DNA of 64,000 nt from Rhodobacteraceae bacterium HIMB11 (GCA_000472185.1 AVDB01000006.1:1-64000); one strand, 5' to 3'. Positions 54,133 through 63,453 are shown, counted from the stretch's first letter. Made by a program: numbers and translations. The notes: generated from the letters alone by a model not told the origin.

Positions 54133-54338
54133 TGTCTCTTTTAGCTATCAGCCTGACATTTCTTAAGTTCGCAGTAACATCTGTTTAATAACAATAATTG
54201 GGGAGGAACACATATTCATATTTCAAAAAATGATAGGCTATTAAATGTTTTTCATTTCGATCTATCAATTTCGCACATCGTTATTTTTGTATATTACTCT
54301 TAAATATGAGTGAACGAATTTTAACTGGGGGTTGCGAA

Positions 54339-54671
54339 GTGTCTTATTGGTCCGTGATAAAGTATAAGCCCAAAAAAAATTGTGAGGACGAGTTCCTCGA
54401 AAATGCTGAAAGACTAGAAAACGAACTTGGAGCAAGTGAACGGTTGAGTGTGTGGCTTAAGACTACGGATGGCCAAGTCGTGCAGCTAATATGCAAAAGC
54501 TCGCTTGATGCAATTATCGAAACTCAAGATATCGGACTTGATTGGTTAGACAGCGTCGATCATTTACTCGAAAAAGATGAAGAAGGCAGTCGTACTGTTG
54601 CTTATTCAGGATTTGAGGTTGATACACTGAGACGTGAATTTGGGCTAAATCTCAAATTTACGGATTCATAA
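54339..54671 (+). CDS. B-type small alpha+beta-barrel-like protein, copy 3
   Basis: A 110-residue B-type paralogue (SYWSVIKYKPKKNCEDEF start; TQDIGLDWLDSVDHLLEKD; RTVAYSGFEV). GTG at 54339 with a GGGGG stretch before it aligns with the other copies; ATG at 54306 is in frame but adds 11 unmatched residues. The C-terminus is longer than in copies 1 and 2. Confidence 0.72.
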   Translation: MSYWSVIKYKPKKNCEDEFLENAERLENELGASERLSVWLKTTDGQVVQLICKSSLDAIIETQDIGLDWLDSVDHLLEKDEEGSRTVAYSGFEVDTLRREFGLNLKFTDS

Positions 54672-55170
54672 TCGGAAGAAATATATTCTTAGAAAAAGTC
54701 ACAGAAGCACGTTCAGCGAAAGTACTAATCACTTAGCGCCAGCAATTCGTCACGCGGTGGGATGCTGCGCTATTACACGCACTGTTTAATGAAAAAGGCT
54801 GGCCCATTTCAGTTTCAGCCAGTTTAATAGGGAGATAAAACATGAAAAATCACTTCTTCATGCGTATTAAAACGACTGAACTGGAGATTTGTTGAGAAAT
54901 TCTCGATGAGCACCTTGTGGAGACGTACTCACTGCTACTGACAGAAGTTCTCGAGAAATGCTCAATGATTGCTACGACCCCATAACAAAAATATGAACAC
55001 AGGGCGTTCTACATCTCCTTGCCCTGCGCACACCATCCATCTTTTTCTCTTAACTGTCACCTCTCAAATTTGTAGATGGATGGGGCTCAAAACTGAGAGA
55101 AAAGTGAGCATGGTTTAGCTCTAAAACTTCTAAATGATATTGTTCATACCAAGCTGGCAGTAAAGCCCTA
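54672..55170. other. Gene-poor gap with a decayed small frame
   Basis: About 500 bases between the last B-type gene and the convergent cyclase gene. A GGGAGA site and ATG at 54842 begin MKNHFFMRIKTTELEIC followed by a stop, and the same frame runs on for about 25 more codons before another stop. This could be the ruin of another small array gene. Palindromes GAGAAATTCTC and TTCTCGAGAA are also present. Nothing else is supported. Confidence 0.35.
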
Positions 55171-56505
55171 TTAGTTTTTAGCTACCCAAATGCTACTTTC
55201 GTAGTCTATTGCATTGTAAGTGGTTAGAGGCACCTGTTTCATTGATTTCATCATTTGGACATTCTCTGGAGGCATATCCTCTGGAAGCCCTTCACACCAT
55301 TTTTGAACAGCACCATCCTTCGTACAATATGAAGTACCATGGAAAGGACAGGTAATGTGACCATTTTCGTCTATCTCTCCACCAGCCAGAGGCAAATTCA
55401 TGTGAGTACAGGTATTTAGAACTGCTCTCACATCACCTTTGAACCTAAACAGTAATACGTCATCACCGTCCAATTCAAATACAACTGTGTTCTCCTCCGA
55501 TAGATCTTTACTAGCACCAGCGCGTGTCCATTTTATTCCATCTTTAACCAGTGCATCATGCTTTTTAGCAACGAGGCTCTCGCCTATTACCGACTTAATT
55601 TCATACAAAGTAATTCTCTCACTCGTACCTTTAAGTTTGGTTCTGATGAAATCCTCCACCTCAACTCTGTCTTGAATTTGGTTATAAGCGTTTTCCGTGA
55701 TAAGCATCGCTGTATCTGCCTCTTTATTGGCACTTTCGGCTCTAGCAGCCATATTCACGGTATCACCTATAACACTTAGTCTTTCAGTGCCTCTGCAGCC
55801 CAGCATTCCGATTATGGCTTCTCCAAAATGAATTCCAATTCGAATTTTGAACTCTTCATCGAAGTTTTCCTCGACGGTATTGGCAAAATTTTGTAGTTCT
55901 GACTGCAATTCTAATCCAGCTTTTACGGCTCGAAATGTTTCGTCGCCTTCACCATCAAGACCGAATATCGCCAGGAAGGCGTCACCAATGTAATTGTTAA
56001 TCTCACCGCCATTCTTCATTACAATGTTACCAGCAAAATCAAAATACTTGTTCAATAGATACATCACATCAAACGAAGCTAATCTCTCACTTAGAGGCGT
56101 AAAGTCTTCAATGTCCGCAAACAAAATTGCAACTTGTTTGGTAGATCCAATAGAGCCAGATGATTGTAGTGCTGCCTGCGCAAACTTAATATCTGTTTGA
56201 TGCTTAAACAACTTTCGTATTCTTGCGTCTCCACTTAATAACGTCTGGCAAGCCAAGCGAACGTCATCTGGAAAGTCTAGTTTATCAGCTATTAGCTGCT
56301 CGCTATGAGACCGCTCTGAACAATTTTCTAAACCATCCAGTATTTGCACTCGACAAGTCGAGCATCTTCCAAGCCCGCCGCAAACGTGCAGGTGTTCGAC
56401 TTGATTTTCATTTGAAATTGTTAAAATGTTTTGGGCCTCAGAAAATTCAACTTCTCGTTTTTCATCAGCGTAAGTTAATTTAGGCATATTTTTCAAAAGC
56501 TCCAT
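55171..56505 (-). CDS. [2Fe-2S] ferredoxin - class III nucleotide cyclase - Rieske fusion protein
   Basis: A 444-residue soluble protein with three domains. Residues about 8-100 form a ferredoxin with ligands Cys42, Cys48, Cys51 and Cys86 (HVCGGLGRCSTC and RLACQ), spacing as in plant/adrenodoxin types. Residues about 122-300 form a class III cyclase with metal Asp131 (FADIEDFT) and Asp175 (YIGDAFLAIFG) and transition-state Asn251/Arg255 (GDTVNMAAR). The usual purine-selecting Lys position holds Asn171. Residues about 325-440 form a Rieske domain with Cys366-x-His368 and Cys386-x-x-His389 (CTHMNLP and CPFHGTSY). No membrane helix. Likely a redox-controlled cyclic-nucleotide synthase. Cyclases with an N-terminal ferredoxin are known; the added C-terminal Rieske is unusual. 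Confidence 0.92.
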   Translation of the reverse strand: MELLKNMPKLTYADEKREVEFSEAQNILTISNENQVEHLHVCGGLGRCSTCRVQILDGLENCSERSHSEQLIADKLDFPDDVRLACQTLLSGDARIRKLFKHQTDIKFAQAALQSSGSIGSTKQVAILFADIEDFTPLSERLASFDVMYLLNKYFDFAGNIVMKNGGEINNYIGDAFLAIFGLDGEGDETFRAVKAGLELQSELQNFANTVEENFDEEFKIRIGIHFGEAIIGMLGCRGTERLSVIGDTVNMAARAESANKEADTAMLITENAYNQIQDRVEVEDFIRTKLKGTSERITLYEIKSVIGESLVAKKHDALVKDGIKWTRAGASKDLSEENTVVFELDGDDVLLFRFKGDVRAVLNTCTHMNLPLAGGEIDENGHITCPFHGTSYCTKDGAVQKWCEGLPEDMPPENVQMMKSMKQVPLTTYNAIDYESSIWVAKN

Positions 56506-56928
56506 TTTCTATTACTATGGAACAGTTAGAAAGCTCCGTAAAGGCACAGTAACGGCTAAGTCGAACACAATCCCAGCGATGAACTATACACGTATGTGCG
56601 TTCATAGCTTGCCAAATTTAACAATTTATAATTGCCACGACGGCCACAATTAGAGCAGTGTGAAATATTCTTTATCTGTGCAATCGTCAGCAATCCTTTC
56701 GCTATAAACATAGCCACAGGCACATTGGCTTGGTGACGACAGCAAGCACACTGAAGGTGCAGCCAGTGCTAAGGAACGAGTGAAAGTTGGGTCATAGTTA
56801 CACGATATTGGGTAAATTATTGTCAGTAAACGGCTTAAAAAACCGTGAATTTTGGACCCCCAGTGGACCCCTAGATATATTTGGAGACAAAAAAGAGGCC
56901 GCTAAATTAGATAAGACCCTGTTTTTAT
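56506..56928. other. Gene-poor gap between the cyclase gene and tRNA-Asn
   Basis: The 420 bases upstream of the cyclase gene must contain its promoter. On the minus strand a short frame (56556-56711) includes HCSNCGRRGNYKLLNL, a zinc-knuckle-like fragment similar in style to small phage or island proteins, but it is only 51 codons and poorly supported. Immediately next to the tRNA, the bases show no clear attachment-site repeat. Confidence 0.35.
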
Positions 56929-57003
56929 TGGCTCCGGCGGTAGGGATCGAACCTACGACCAATTGATTAACAGTCAACTGCTCTACCGCTGAGCTACGCC
57001 GGA
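56929..57003 (-). tRNA. tRNA-Asn (anticodon GTT)
   Basis: The minus strand folds into a full tRNA: acceptor TCCGGCG/CGCCGGA, D-arm with GTAGCTCAGCGGTAGAGC, anticodon loop CTGTTAA (GTT), T-arm with GGTTCGATCCC and an encoded CCA. Its 3-prime end faces the AT-rich island, the common orientation for tRNA-integrated elements. Confidence 0.95.
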
Positions 57004-57077
57004 ACTTGAGGTGCGTATAACAATTGCGATTCAGGACGTCCAGAGGGTATTTTCGATTTTCGTGAAAAAAATTTTGT

Positions 57078-57983
57078 TCATGATAACGGGGAAAAGATGC
57101 CATCAAAGGCGATTGGTTTTTCGACGGAAATCAACCCTTTATTATGCAACTCCAACAGGTGGGCAAAGACGTTGCGCGCCGCCACTGGGATCAGTTTTGC
57201 ATCAATATCCGTATAGATCGCCTTGGCCAGTTCGTGGGGCGTTGCGGGGCCTGCTTGTAATTGTGCTAGGATCTGAACCTCGCGTTCGCGGCGGTGGGAT
57301 AATAACCAGCGTAATCGTTCGTTTGGCGCGCGTACGATGTCCCCATGACCCGGCAAGAATAGATCCCAATCAAAGTCCAACAGATGTTCACAAGATCGCA
57401 TGAAATCCCCCACATCCCCGTCGGGGGGCGACACCATGGATGTGGCCCAATCCATCACATGATCGGCGGTGAATAGGATTTTATCCACCTGAAAACACAT
57501 GTGATTTGCCATGTGTCCGGGGGTATGGTGTGCAGTGATGCACCATTCGTCACATGTAACGCTCTCTAAGTGTGATAGGGTGTGATCGGGTTGAAACGCG
57601 CGATCAATGCCTTCACCCCCGCCTAAACCGCCCTGATCAGACAAGGATTTCATCAAGACACTTTTTCCCGCTGCGTGATTGCCAAAGGCATAAAGGGGCA
57701 CCCCGACTGCTTTCGACAGGCGCATGGCCAGTTCCGAATGATCATAATGGGCATGTGTGACAAAGATTTGCGTTATCGAACCGCCCTCTGGCACAGCGGC
57801 CAAAATCGCGGACAGGTGCGCATCGTCATTTGGACCTGGGTCAATCACCGCGACCTGTTTTTCGCCCAACAGATAGGTGTTTGTGCCGTGATAAGTCATG
57901 GGCGAAGGATTGGGGGCAACGATACGCCGAATAGACGGCGTCACCTGATCAAATGTGCCACGGGGCGGTGGATAGCTGCTCAT
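57078..57983 (-). CDS. MBL-fold metallo-hydrolase (LACTB2/glyoxalase II-like)
   Basis: A 301-residue metallo-beta-lactamase-fold enzyme. The metal motif HxHxDH reads THAHYDHSEL, further ligand His is in TPGHMANHM and Asp in FTADHVMDW. A C-terminal winged-helix-like extension (HRREREVQILAQLQAG) is typical of the LACTB2-like group. It is divergent from the sensor kinase gene. Confidence 0.88.
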   Translation of the reverse strand: MSSYPPPRGTFDQVTPSIRRIVAPNPSPMTYHGTNTYLLGEKQVAVIDPGPNDDAHLSAILAAVPEGGSITQIFVTHAHYDHSELAMRLSKAVGVPLYAFGNHAAGKSVLMKSLSDQGGLGGGEGIDRAFQPDHTLSHLESVTCDEWCITAHHTPGHMANHMCFQVDKILFTADHVMDWATSMVSPPDGDVGDFMRSCEHLLDFDWDLFLPGHGDIVRAPNERLRWLLSHRREREVQILAQLQAGPATPHELAKAIYTDIDAKLIPVAARNVFAHLLELHNKGLISVEKPIAFDGIFSPLS

Positions 57984-58025
57984 TTCGATTTCCTTTCACC
58001 CGATGTTTGGGTATGTCTATCCGTG

Positions 58026-59324
58026 ATGTTTAGTTGGATCAAACAGTATATGCCCAAACGGCTGTATTGGCGCGCTGCGCTGATATTGATTTTGCCTGTC
58101 GTTTTGATCCAGTTATTGGTGTCATTCGTATTCATTCAGCGTCATTTTGAGGGGGTAACAGAACAACTTACGCGCGGCCTGACCCAAGAATTGGCGTATT
58201 TTGAAACGCTGATCCGCACGGGCGATATTGAGGGGGCACAGGCGCTTGCTAATGCTTTGGACATATCGCTTAGTGTGAACCCCGATGGGGCATTCCAACC
58301 AACGCGACGGTTTTATGATTTGACGGGCATCGTTGTGATCCGTGAATTATCACGGGTTACATCGCTGCGCGGTGTGGATTTGCCAGATAATCGTATCGTG
58401 ATTTTACGTATGGCGATCCCAGGGTATGAGGAGTTGGAATTAACCTTTGCGCGGCGCCGTGTGTCGGCGTCAAATCCGCATCAGTTAATTGTGAACATGG
58501 TATTTTTCGGGGGCATTTTCACAATCATCGCATTCTTTTATCTGCGCAATCAGCTGCGCCCTATCACACGATTGGCAGCCGCAGCTGAGGCCTTTGGCCG
58601 TGGGCAAAATGTGGCCTATTCACCCAGCGGCGCGATTGAGGTGCGCGCAGCGGGGGATGCGTTTTTGCACATGCGATCCCGAATTGAACGCCACATTGAA
58701 CAACGCACGCTGATCCTTTCGGGTGTTAGCCATGATTTACGCACGCCTTTGACGCGCCTGAAACTGGGTTTGTCGATGCTCGAGGATCGTGACCGCGAAC
58801 CATTGGAACAAGATGTTGAGGATATGCGCATCCTATTGGATGAGTTTTTGGTTTACGCCAAAACCCTTGGCGAAGATCGCAGCCGCAATGAACCTGTGAA
58901 TGCGATCACATTTCTGGATGGATTGGTGCAGGACTATGCACGCATGGGGCAGGTGGTGCAGTTGCATATTGATGCCGACGAAACCGTTGTGATGATGCGC
59001 GAAAACATGGTGAAACGCGCATTGGAAAACCTGCTGAATAATGCGTTTCGCTACGGGGATCAGGTACACCTAAGCCTGCACAGCGACGCTGCATTCGTGA
59101 ACTTCCGGGTTGAGGATAACGGCCCGGGTATCCCGCCTGATCAACGTGAAAATGCCCTAAAACCCTTTGCCCGCCTTGATCCCGCCCGCAATCAGAACAA
59201 AGGGTCCAGTGTCGGTCTTGGCCTGCCTATCGCAAACGACATCGCGCGCGCACATGGGGGACATTTGATCTTGTCCGAAGCGCAGAGTGGTGGTTTACGC
59301 GTCGATATGCGGATTGCGAAATAA
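58026..59324 (+). CDS. EnvZ-like two-component sensor histidine kinase
   Basis: About 432 residues. A transmembrane helix near the N-terminus (RAALILILPVVLIQLLVSF), a periplasmic region, a second membrane helix (MVFFGGIFTIIAFFYL), a HAMP linker, the H-box VSHDLRTPLTRLKL with the phospho-accepting His, N-box NLLNNAFRYG and G-boxes VEDNGPGIPP and GSSVGLGLPIA. The frame is open further upstream but that overlaps the MBL gene; ATG at 58026 is used. No response regulator gene is adjacent, so it is an orphan in this window. Confidence 0.9.
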   Translation: MFSWIKQYMPKRLYWRAALILILPVVLIQLLVSFVFIQRHFEGVTEQLTRGLTQELAYFETLIRTGDIEGAQALANALDISLSVNPDGAFQPTRRFYDLTGIVVIRELSRVTSLRGVDLPDNRIVILRMAIPGYEELELTFARRRVSASNPHQLIVNMVFFGGIFTIIAFFYLRNQLRPITRLAAAAEAFGRGQNVAYSPSGAIEVRAAGDAFLHMRSRIERHIEQRTLILSGVSHDLRTPLTRLKLGLSMLEDRDREPLEQDVEDMRILLDEFLVYAKTLGEDRSRNEPVNAITFLDGLVQDYARMGQVVQLHIDADETVVMMRENMVKRALENLLNNAFRYGDQVHLSLHSDAAFVNFRVEDNGPGIPPDQRENALKPFARLDPARNQNKGSSVGLGLPIANDIARAHGGHLILSEAQSGGLRVDMRIAK

Positions 59325-59403
59325 TACGAAGCCGAGCGGGCAAGCGTTCATTTTCAAAGATTGCGGCGATGAATGCGCTTATTTTGAAGGAAATTAATAA
59401 AAG

Positions 59404-59480
59404 TGGTAGGCCCGGCAGGACTTGAACCCGCAACCAAAGCGTTATGAGCGCTCTGCTCTAACCAATTGAGCTACAGGCCC
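59404..59480 (-). tRNA. tRNA with CAT anticodon, probably tRNA-Ile2
   Basis: The minus strand gives a full cloverleaf with D-arm TAGCTCAATTGGTTAGAGC, anticodon stem-loop GAGCGCTCATAACGCTT (CAT), T-arm GCGGGTTCAAGTCCTGC and encoded CCA. CAT can be Met or lysidine-modified Ile. The GGGCCTG acceptor stem is more like Ile2 than elongator Met of alphaproteobacteria, so Ile2 is favoured. Confidence 0.9.
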
Positions 59481-59585
59481 ACTTTTTCCTCGTGCTATCA
59501 CATGTCGCGCCAAGGTCAAGGGTTTGCGATTGAAACTTAGCGCGCAATATATTAGTTGGGCGCTAATTTCGCGAAAGGACCACAG

Positions 59586-60632
59586 ATGACGGACGGCAAC
59601 AACGGCGCGACCTATGCGCAAGCGGGTGTAGATATTGATGCAGGCAACGCCTTGGTGGATCGCATTAAACCCGCAGCAAAACGCACAAACAGAAGCGGCG
59701 TTATGGCGGGCCTTGGTGGATTTGGGGGGCTTTTCGATCTTAAGGCTGCGGGTTTTAACGATCCGATCCTTGTCTCGGCCACCGACGGTGTGGGGACAAA
59801 ATTGCGCATCGCAATTGACACAGGCCATTTTGACACAATCGGCATTGATTTGGTGGCGATGTGCGTGAACGATCTGGTCTGTCAGGGGGCAGAGCCGTTG
59901 TTTTTCTTAGATTATTTTGCAACAGGAAAACTGTATGTTGAACAGGCCGCAACAATCATAAACGGGATTGCAACGGGGTGTGAGTTGTCAGGCTGTGCAT
60001 TGATCGGTGGCGAAACTGCGGAAATGCCGGGCATGTATGCCAATGATGATTTCGATTTGGCAGGCTTTGCCGTGGGTGCGATGGAACGCGGTGGTGCATT
60101 GCCACGGGATGTGAGTGTGGGGGATAAATTGATTGCCCTACGTTCAAGCGGTGTGCATTCGAATGGCTATTCCTTGGTGCGCCATTTGGTCGATGGCTCT
60201 GGCCTCACTTGGGCGGATCAATCCCCGTTTTCGGAAGGCACACTTGGCACAGCGCTTTTGGCGCCAACGCGTCTTTATGTGAAACAATCCTTGGCTGCCT
60301 TGAAAGCAGGCGGGGTGCGTGCACTAACACATATCACAGGTGGCGGGCTGAGTGAAAATATCCCACGCGCCTTGGACGAAGGGCAGGGGATTTCCATTGA
60401 TCTGAACACATGGGATCTACCCCCTGTGTTCCAATGGCTGATGGAACAAGGTGGTATGGAGCAGGCCGAGATGTTGAAAACATTCAACTGTGGATTGGGC
60501 ATGGTGCTGATGGTTGACCCAGCACAAGAGGAATCTGTGATCCAATGCCTGACGGACATGGGCGAAGATCCCGTAACGATTGGTCAGGTCACGGATAATG
60601 CTGGCGTTCATTACACAGGCACATTGTCGTGA
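59586..60632 (+). CDS. purM: Phosphoribosylformylglycinamidine cyclo-ligase
   Basis: A 348-residue AIR synthetase, fifth step of purine synthesis. Family motifs are clear: [20 protein letters not shown] start, [18 protein letters not shown]-binding region, [20 protein letters not shown], and [12 protein letters not shown]. The ATG at 59586 is supported by GAAAGGA upstream. Co-translated with purN (four-base overlap). Confidence 0.97.
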   Translation: MTDGNNGATYAQAGVDIDAGNALVDRIKPAAKRTNRSGVMAGLGGFGGLFDLKAAGFNDPILVSATDGVGTKLRIAIDTGHFDTIGIDLVAMCVNDLVCQGAEPLFFLDYFATGKLYVEQAATIINGIATGCELSGCALIGGETAEMPGMYANDDFDLAGFAVGAMERGGALPRDVSVGDKLIALRSSGVHSNGYSLVRHLVDGSGLTWADQSPFSEGTLGTALLAPTRLYVKQSLAALKAGGVRALTHITGGGLSENIPRALDEGQGISIDLNTWDLPPVFQWLMEQGGMEQAEMLKTFNCGLGMVLMVDPAQEESVIQCLTDMGEDPVTIGQVTDNAGVHYTGTLS

Positions 60633-61225
60633 CAAAACGGGTTGCGATTTTCGCCTCTGGCGGTGGATCAAATGCCGTGAAACTGATGGAAAGCATGCAG
60701 GGCGATCACCCTGCGATGCCGGCCCTAATCGTGACGAACCAACCCAATGCCGGTGTTATTCAACAGGCCGAACGTTTTGGTGTTGCTTGTGAGGTGATCG
60801 ATCATAAACCCTATGCCGGGGATCGCGCGGCCTTTGAAACGGAAATCCAAAACCGTTTGATCCCATATCAGATTGATATGATCTGTTTGGCGGGGTTTAT
60901 GCGCGTTCTAACCGCCGGTTTTACCGATCATTGGAGCGGTCGGATGTTAAATATTCACCCCTCTCTCTTGCCGAAATACAAAGGGCTCAATACCCATGCC
61001 CGCGCGATTGAGGCGGGGGATAAACGCGCAGGCTGCACCGTGCATGAGGTGACGGCCGAATTGGATGACGGTCCGATCCTGGGACAAATCAGTGTTCCGA
61101 TCCTGTCAGGTGACGCACCAGCCAAGCTGGCCGCGCGTGTGCTGGTCCAAGAACATCAATTGTATCCAGCGGTTCTTAAACGCTTTGCCACGGGGGATAA
61201 AACCCCGATTATGCGCAAAACATAA
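60629..61225 (+). CDS. purN: Phosphoribosylglycinamide formyltransferase
   Basis: A 198-residue GART enzyme using 10-formyl-THF. It starts with GTG overlapping the purM stop. The catalytic region [20 protein letters not shown] contains the essential Asn and His, and the later Asp is in [20 protein letters not shown] near the N-terminus binds the phosphate. Confidence 0.97.
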   Translation: MTKRVAIFASGGGSNAVKLMESMQGDHPAMPALIVTNQPNAGVIQQAERFGVACEVIDHKPYAGDRAAFETEIQNRLIPYQIDMICLAGFMRVLTAGFTDHWSGRMLNIHPSLLPKYKGLNTHARAIEAGDKRAGCTVHEVTAELDDGPILGQISVPILSGDAPAKLAARVLVQEHQLYPAVLKRFATGDKTPIMRKT

Positions 61226-61297
61226 GGCTTTCCAAGTCCCCGAAAATTTTGTAATCACGAAACGAGCGGGGGTGTTAGAGTAGAATAAGAAACATAA

Positions 61298-62461
61298 ATG
61301 AAGACCCTGACAACAACCCAAGAGCTTGCTGAGTTTTGTTCTGATGCCGCAGGCCACCCCTATATTACTGTTGATACAGAATTCCTGCGCGAGCGGACCT
61401 ATTATTCCAAACTATGCCTGATCCAAATTGCCTATCCGGGTGAGGGGGATGAAAACGCCGTTTTGGTTGATCCACTTTCCGCCGACATTTACTTAGAACC
61501 GCTTTACGATCTGTTTCGAAACGAAGCTGTGATCAAGGTTTTCCACGCGGCCCGTCAGGATTTGGAAATCTTTTTCATAGATGCGGGCGTCATTCCAAAA
61601 CCCTTGTTTGACACACAGGTTGCCGCGATGGTTTGTGGATTTGGCGATCAGGTTGGATACGAAACATTGGTGCGTAAGGTTGCAAAACAATCCTTGGATA
61701 AATCATCGCGCTTCACCGATTGGTCACGTCGTCCATTAACGGATGCGCAGAAAACCTATGCCTTGGCTGATGTAACGCATCTGCGCGTGATTTATGAAAA
61801 GCTGGCCGCGAAACTGGCGAAAAACAAACGCGCCCATTGGGTTGAAGAAGAGCTTCAGACACTAACCAATCCTGAAACCTATATCACCCGCCCAGAAGAG
61901 GCGTGGAAGCGTGTGAAAACCCGCACCAATTCCGCGCGGATGTTGGGAATTGTGCGCGCCTTGGCCGAATTTCGCGAAGCACATGCACAATCCAACAACA
62001 TCCCCCGCAATCGGGTGTTCAAGGATGATGCATTAATTGAATTGGCATCTACCAAACCGCAATCTTTTGATGATTTGCAACGCTCGCGCCTGTTGCTGCG
62101 CGAGGCGCGGAAGGGCGACATCGCCAAGGGTATTTTGGCGTCGGTCGCCTCTGCCATGGCGCTTCCGTCCGAACACTTGCCCAAAGTGCATAAGAAAGAG
62201 GATGCGCCCGACAGCAATCCTGCACTTAGTGAAATGTTGCGTGTGTTGCTGAAGGCGAAAACAGAACATCTGGGGGTTGCGGCAAAACTTGTCGCCTCTG
62301 CCTCTGATCTGGATGCCATGGCCGCGGGCGAGCGGGACTTGGACATGCTGCGAGGTTGGCGGGCCGAGGTGTTCGGGGATGAGGCAAAGCGCCTGTGTCA
62401 GGGCGAAATCGGCCTTGTCGCTAAGGGACGCGTTGTCACAACCTTTGAACTTCCCAAGTGA
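61298..62461 (+). CDS. rnd: Ribonuclease D
   Basis: A 387-residue 3-prime to 5-prime exoribonuclease of the DEDDy group acting in tRNA maturation. Exo I holds Asp26 and Glu28 (VDTEFLRERTYY), Exo II Asp in FHAARQDLEIF, and Exo III Tyr/Asp in TYALADVTHLR. An HRDC domain follows the exonuclease. Length is normal. Confidence 0.95.
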   Translation: MKTLTTTQELAEFCSDAAGHPYITVDTEFLRERTYYSKLCLIQIAYPGEGDENAVLVDPLSADIYLEPLYDLFRNEAVIKVFHAARQDLEIFFIDAGVIPKPLFDTQVAAMVCGFGDQVGYETLVRKVAKQSLDKSSRFTDWSRRPLTDAQKTYALADVTHLRVIYEKLAAKLAKNKRAHWVEEELQTLTNPETYITRPEEAWKRVKTRTNSARMLGIVRALAEFREAHAQSNNIPRNRVFKDDALIELASTKPQSFDDLQRSRLLLREARKGDIAKGILASVASAMALPSEHLPKVHKKEDAPDSNPALSEMLRVLLKAKTEHLGVAAKLVASASDLDAMAAGERDLDMLRGWRAEVFGDEAKRLCQGEIGLVAKGRVVTTFELPK

Positions 62462-62932
62462 TCAGGGACGGATTGATAGGCTGTTCGTTTCTCCGATTAT
62501 CACGATTTTGCGGATGCCGTCCAGCGTTCCTGTGGATAGGAATTTACCAGCGGTCAGTTGACGGTTTTTGGGGGTGCCCACGGGCAGGCGGACGTCAACC
62601 TCTGCATTTAGGACGAAATGCAATTCACCAGCGGGTGCGGTTTCAACCGCCTCAAACTCTGCATTCGCGGCTCCTGCGCGGGTGGCATAGGCGGTCACAA
62701 TCAAAATTTTCCCGTCCGATGTGGGGTCTAAAATCAAATCCGCGATTTGATATATCGGTGTCCCTGCATATTCGCGCTCTGTAATACCCAATATCATGTT
62801 TTCTTCTGGGATCAGGCTGGGCGGGCCTTCTTGAGCGCGCAACCAATCGGTGGGGTTAAGGCGCGATGAACTGATCTGTGAACAGGCTCCAACCAGCGAC
62901 AGCAACAGCAATGGTACAACAATACGGCGCAT
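62462..62932 (-). CDS. Conserved hypothetical lipoprotein
   Basis: A 156-residue protein with a type II signal peptide; the lipobox LVGAC places the lipidated Cys at residue 17. The mature part is beta-rich with no known domain (IYQIADLILDP, ILIVTAYATRAG). The gene converges with rnd one base away. It is likely a periplasm-facing outer or inner membrane lipoprotein of unknown role. Confidence 0.8.
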   Translation of the reverse strand: MRRIVVPLLLLSLVGACSQISSSRLNPTDWLRAQEGPPSLIPEENMILGITEREYAGTPIYQIADLILDPTSDGKILIVTAYATRAGAANAEFEAVETAPAGELHFVLNAEVDVRLPVGTPKNRQLTAGKFLSTGTLDGIRKIVIIGETNSLSIRP

Positions 62933-63051
62933 ACACCCAATCCTTTTGGTTTTTGGAATTGGTAGCGCAAATTAATCCCCATGAAAAGCGCGACTTGCCC
63001 TAGACCTTTGGCGAAACCCCGCCTAAATCTATTGCAAACGAGAGGACAGTC

Positions 63052-63453
63052 ATGGCCAGCGCAGCATTTGAAGAGATTGTAGAAGATTTTGAATTCCTAG
63101 ACGATTGGGAAGATCGCTATCGTCACGTCATAGATCTGGGCAAAGCGATGGAGGATTTGGACGCCGCATTTAAGGTGGACGTCAATAAAGTGCATGGCTG
63201 CGCGTCGCAAGTATGGCTTCAGTTTTACACCGAGGATGACATGTTTCGTTTTGATGGGGACAGTGATGCGATGATTGTGCGCGGGTTGGTGGCGGTTCTG
63301 CGAGCGCTTTATAACGGTTTGCCGCTGAACGAAGTTGCCGCTGTTGATGCACATGCGGAATTGGCGCGATTGGGGTTAAACGATCATTTGTCTGCCCAAC
63401 GATCAAACGGTGTACGTTCGATGGTGGAAAAAATTCAAACAGTCGTCGCCTGA
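63052..63453 (+). CDS. sufE: SufE-family cysteine desulfurase activator
   Basis: A 133-residue SufE protein that accepts persulfide sulfur from SufS. The acceptor Cys50 is in VHGCASQVW, and the typical DWEDRYRHVIDLGK and FDGDSDAMIVRGLVA segments are present. A GAGAGGA site precedes the ATG. Confidence 0.95.
   Translation: MASAAFEEIVEDFEFLDDWEDRYRHVIDLGKAMEDLDAAFKVDVNKVHGCASQVWLQFYTEDDMFRFDGDSDAMIVRGLVAVLRALYNGLPLNEVAAVDAHAELARLGLNDHLSAQRSNGVRSMVEKIQTVVA

Noticed and set aside
47900-57003. Integrase gene or att direct repeat for the island
   Set aside because: I looked for a second copy of the tRNA-Asn 3-prime end and for tyrosine-recombinase motifs and found neither in the window.
56798-57106. 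102-codon minus-strand frame across tRNA-Asn
   Set aside because: It runs straight through a perfect tRNA gene, so it cannot be a real protein gene.
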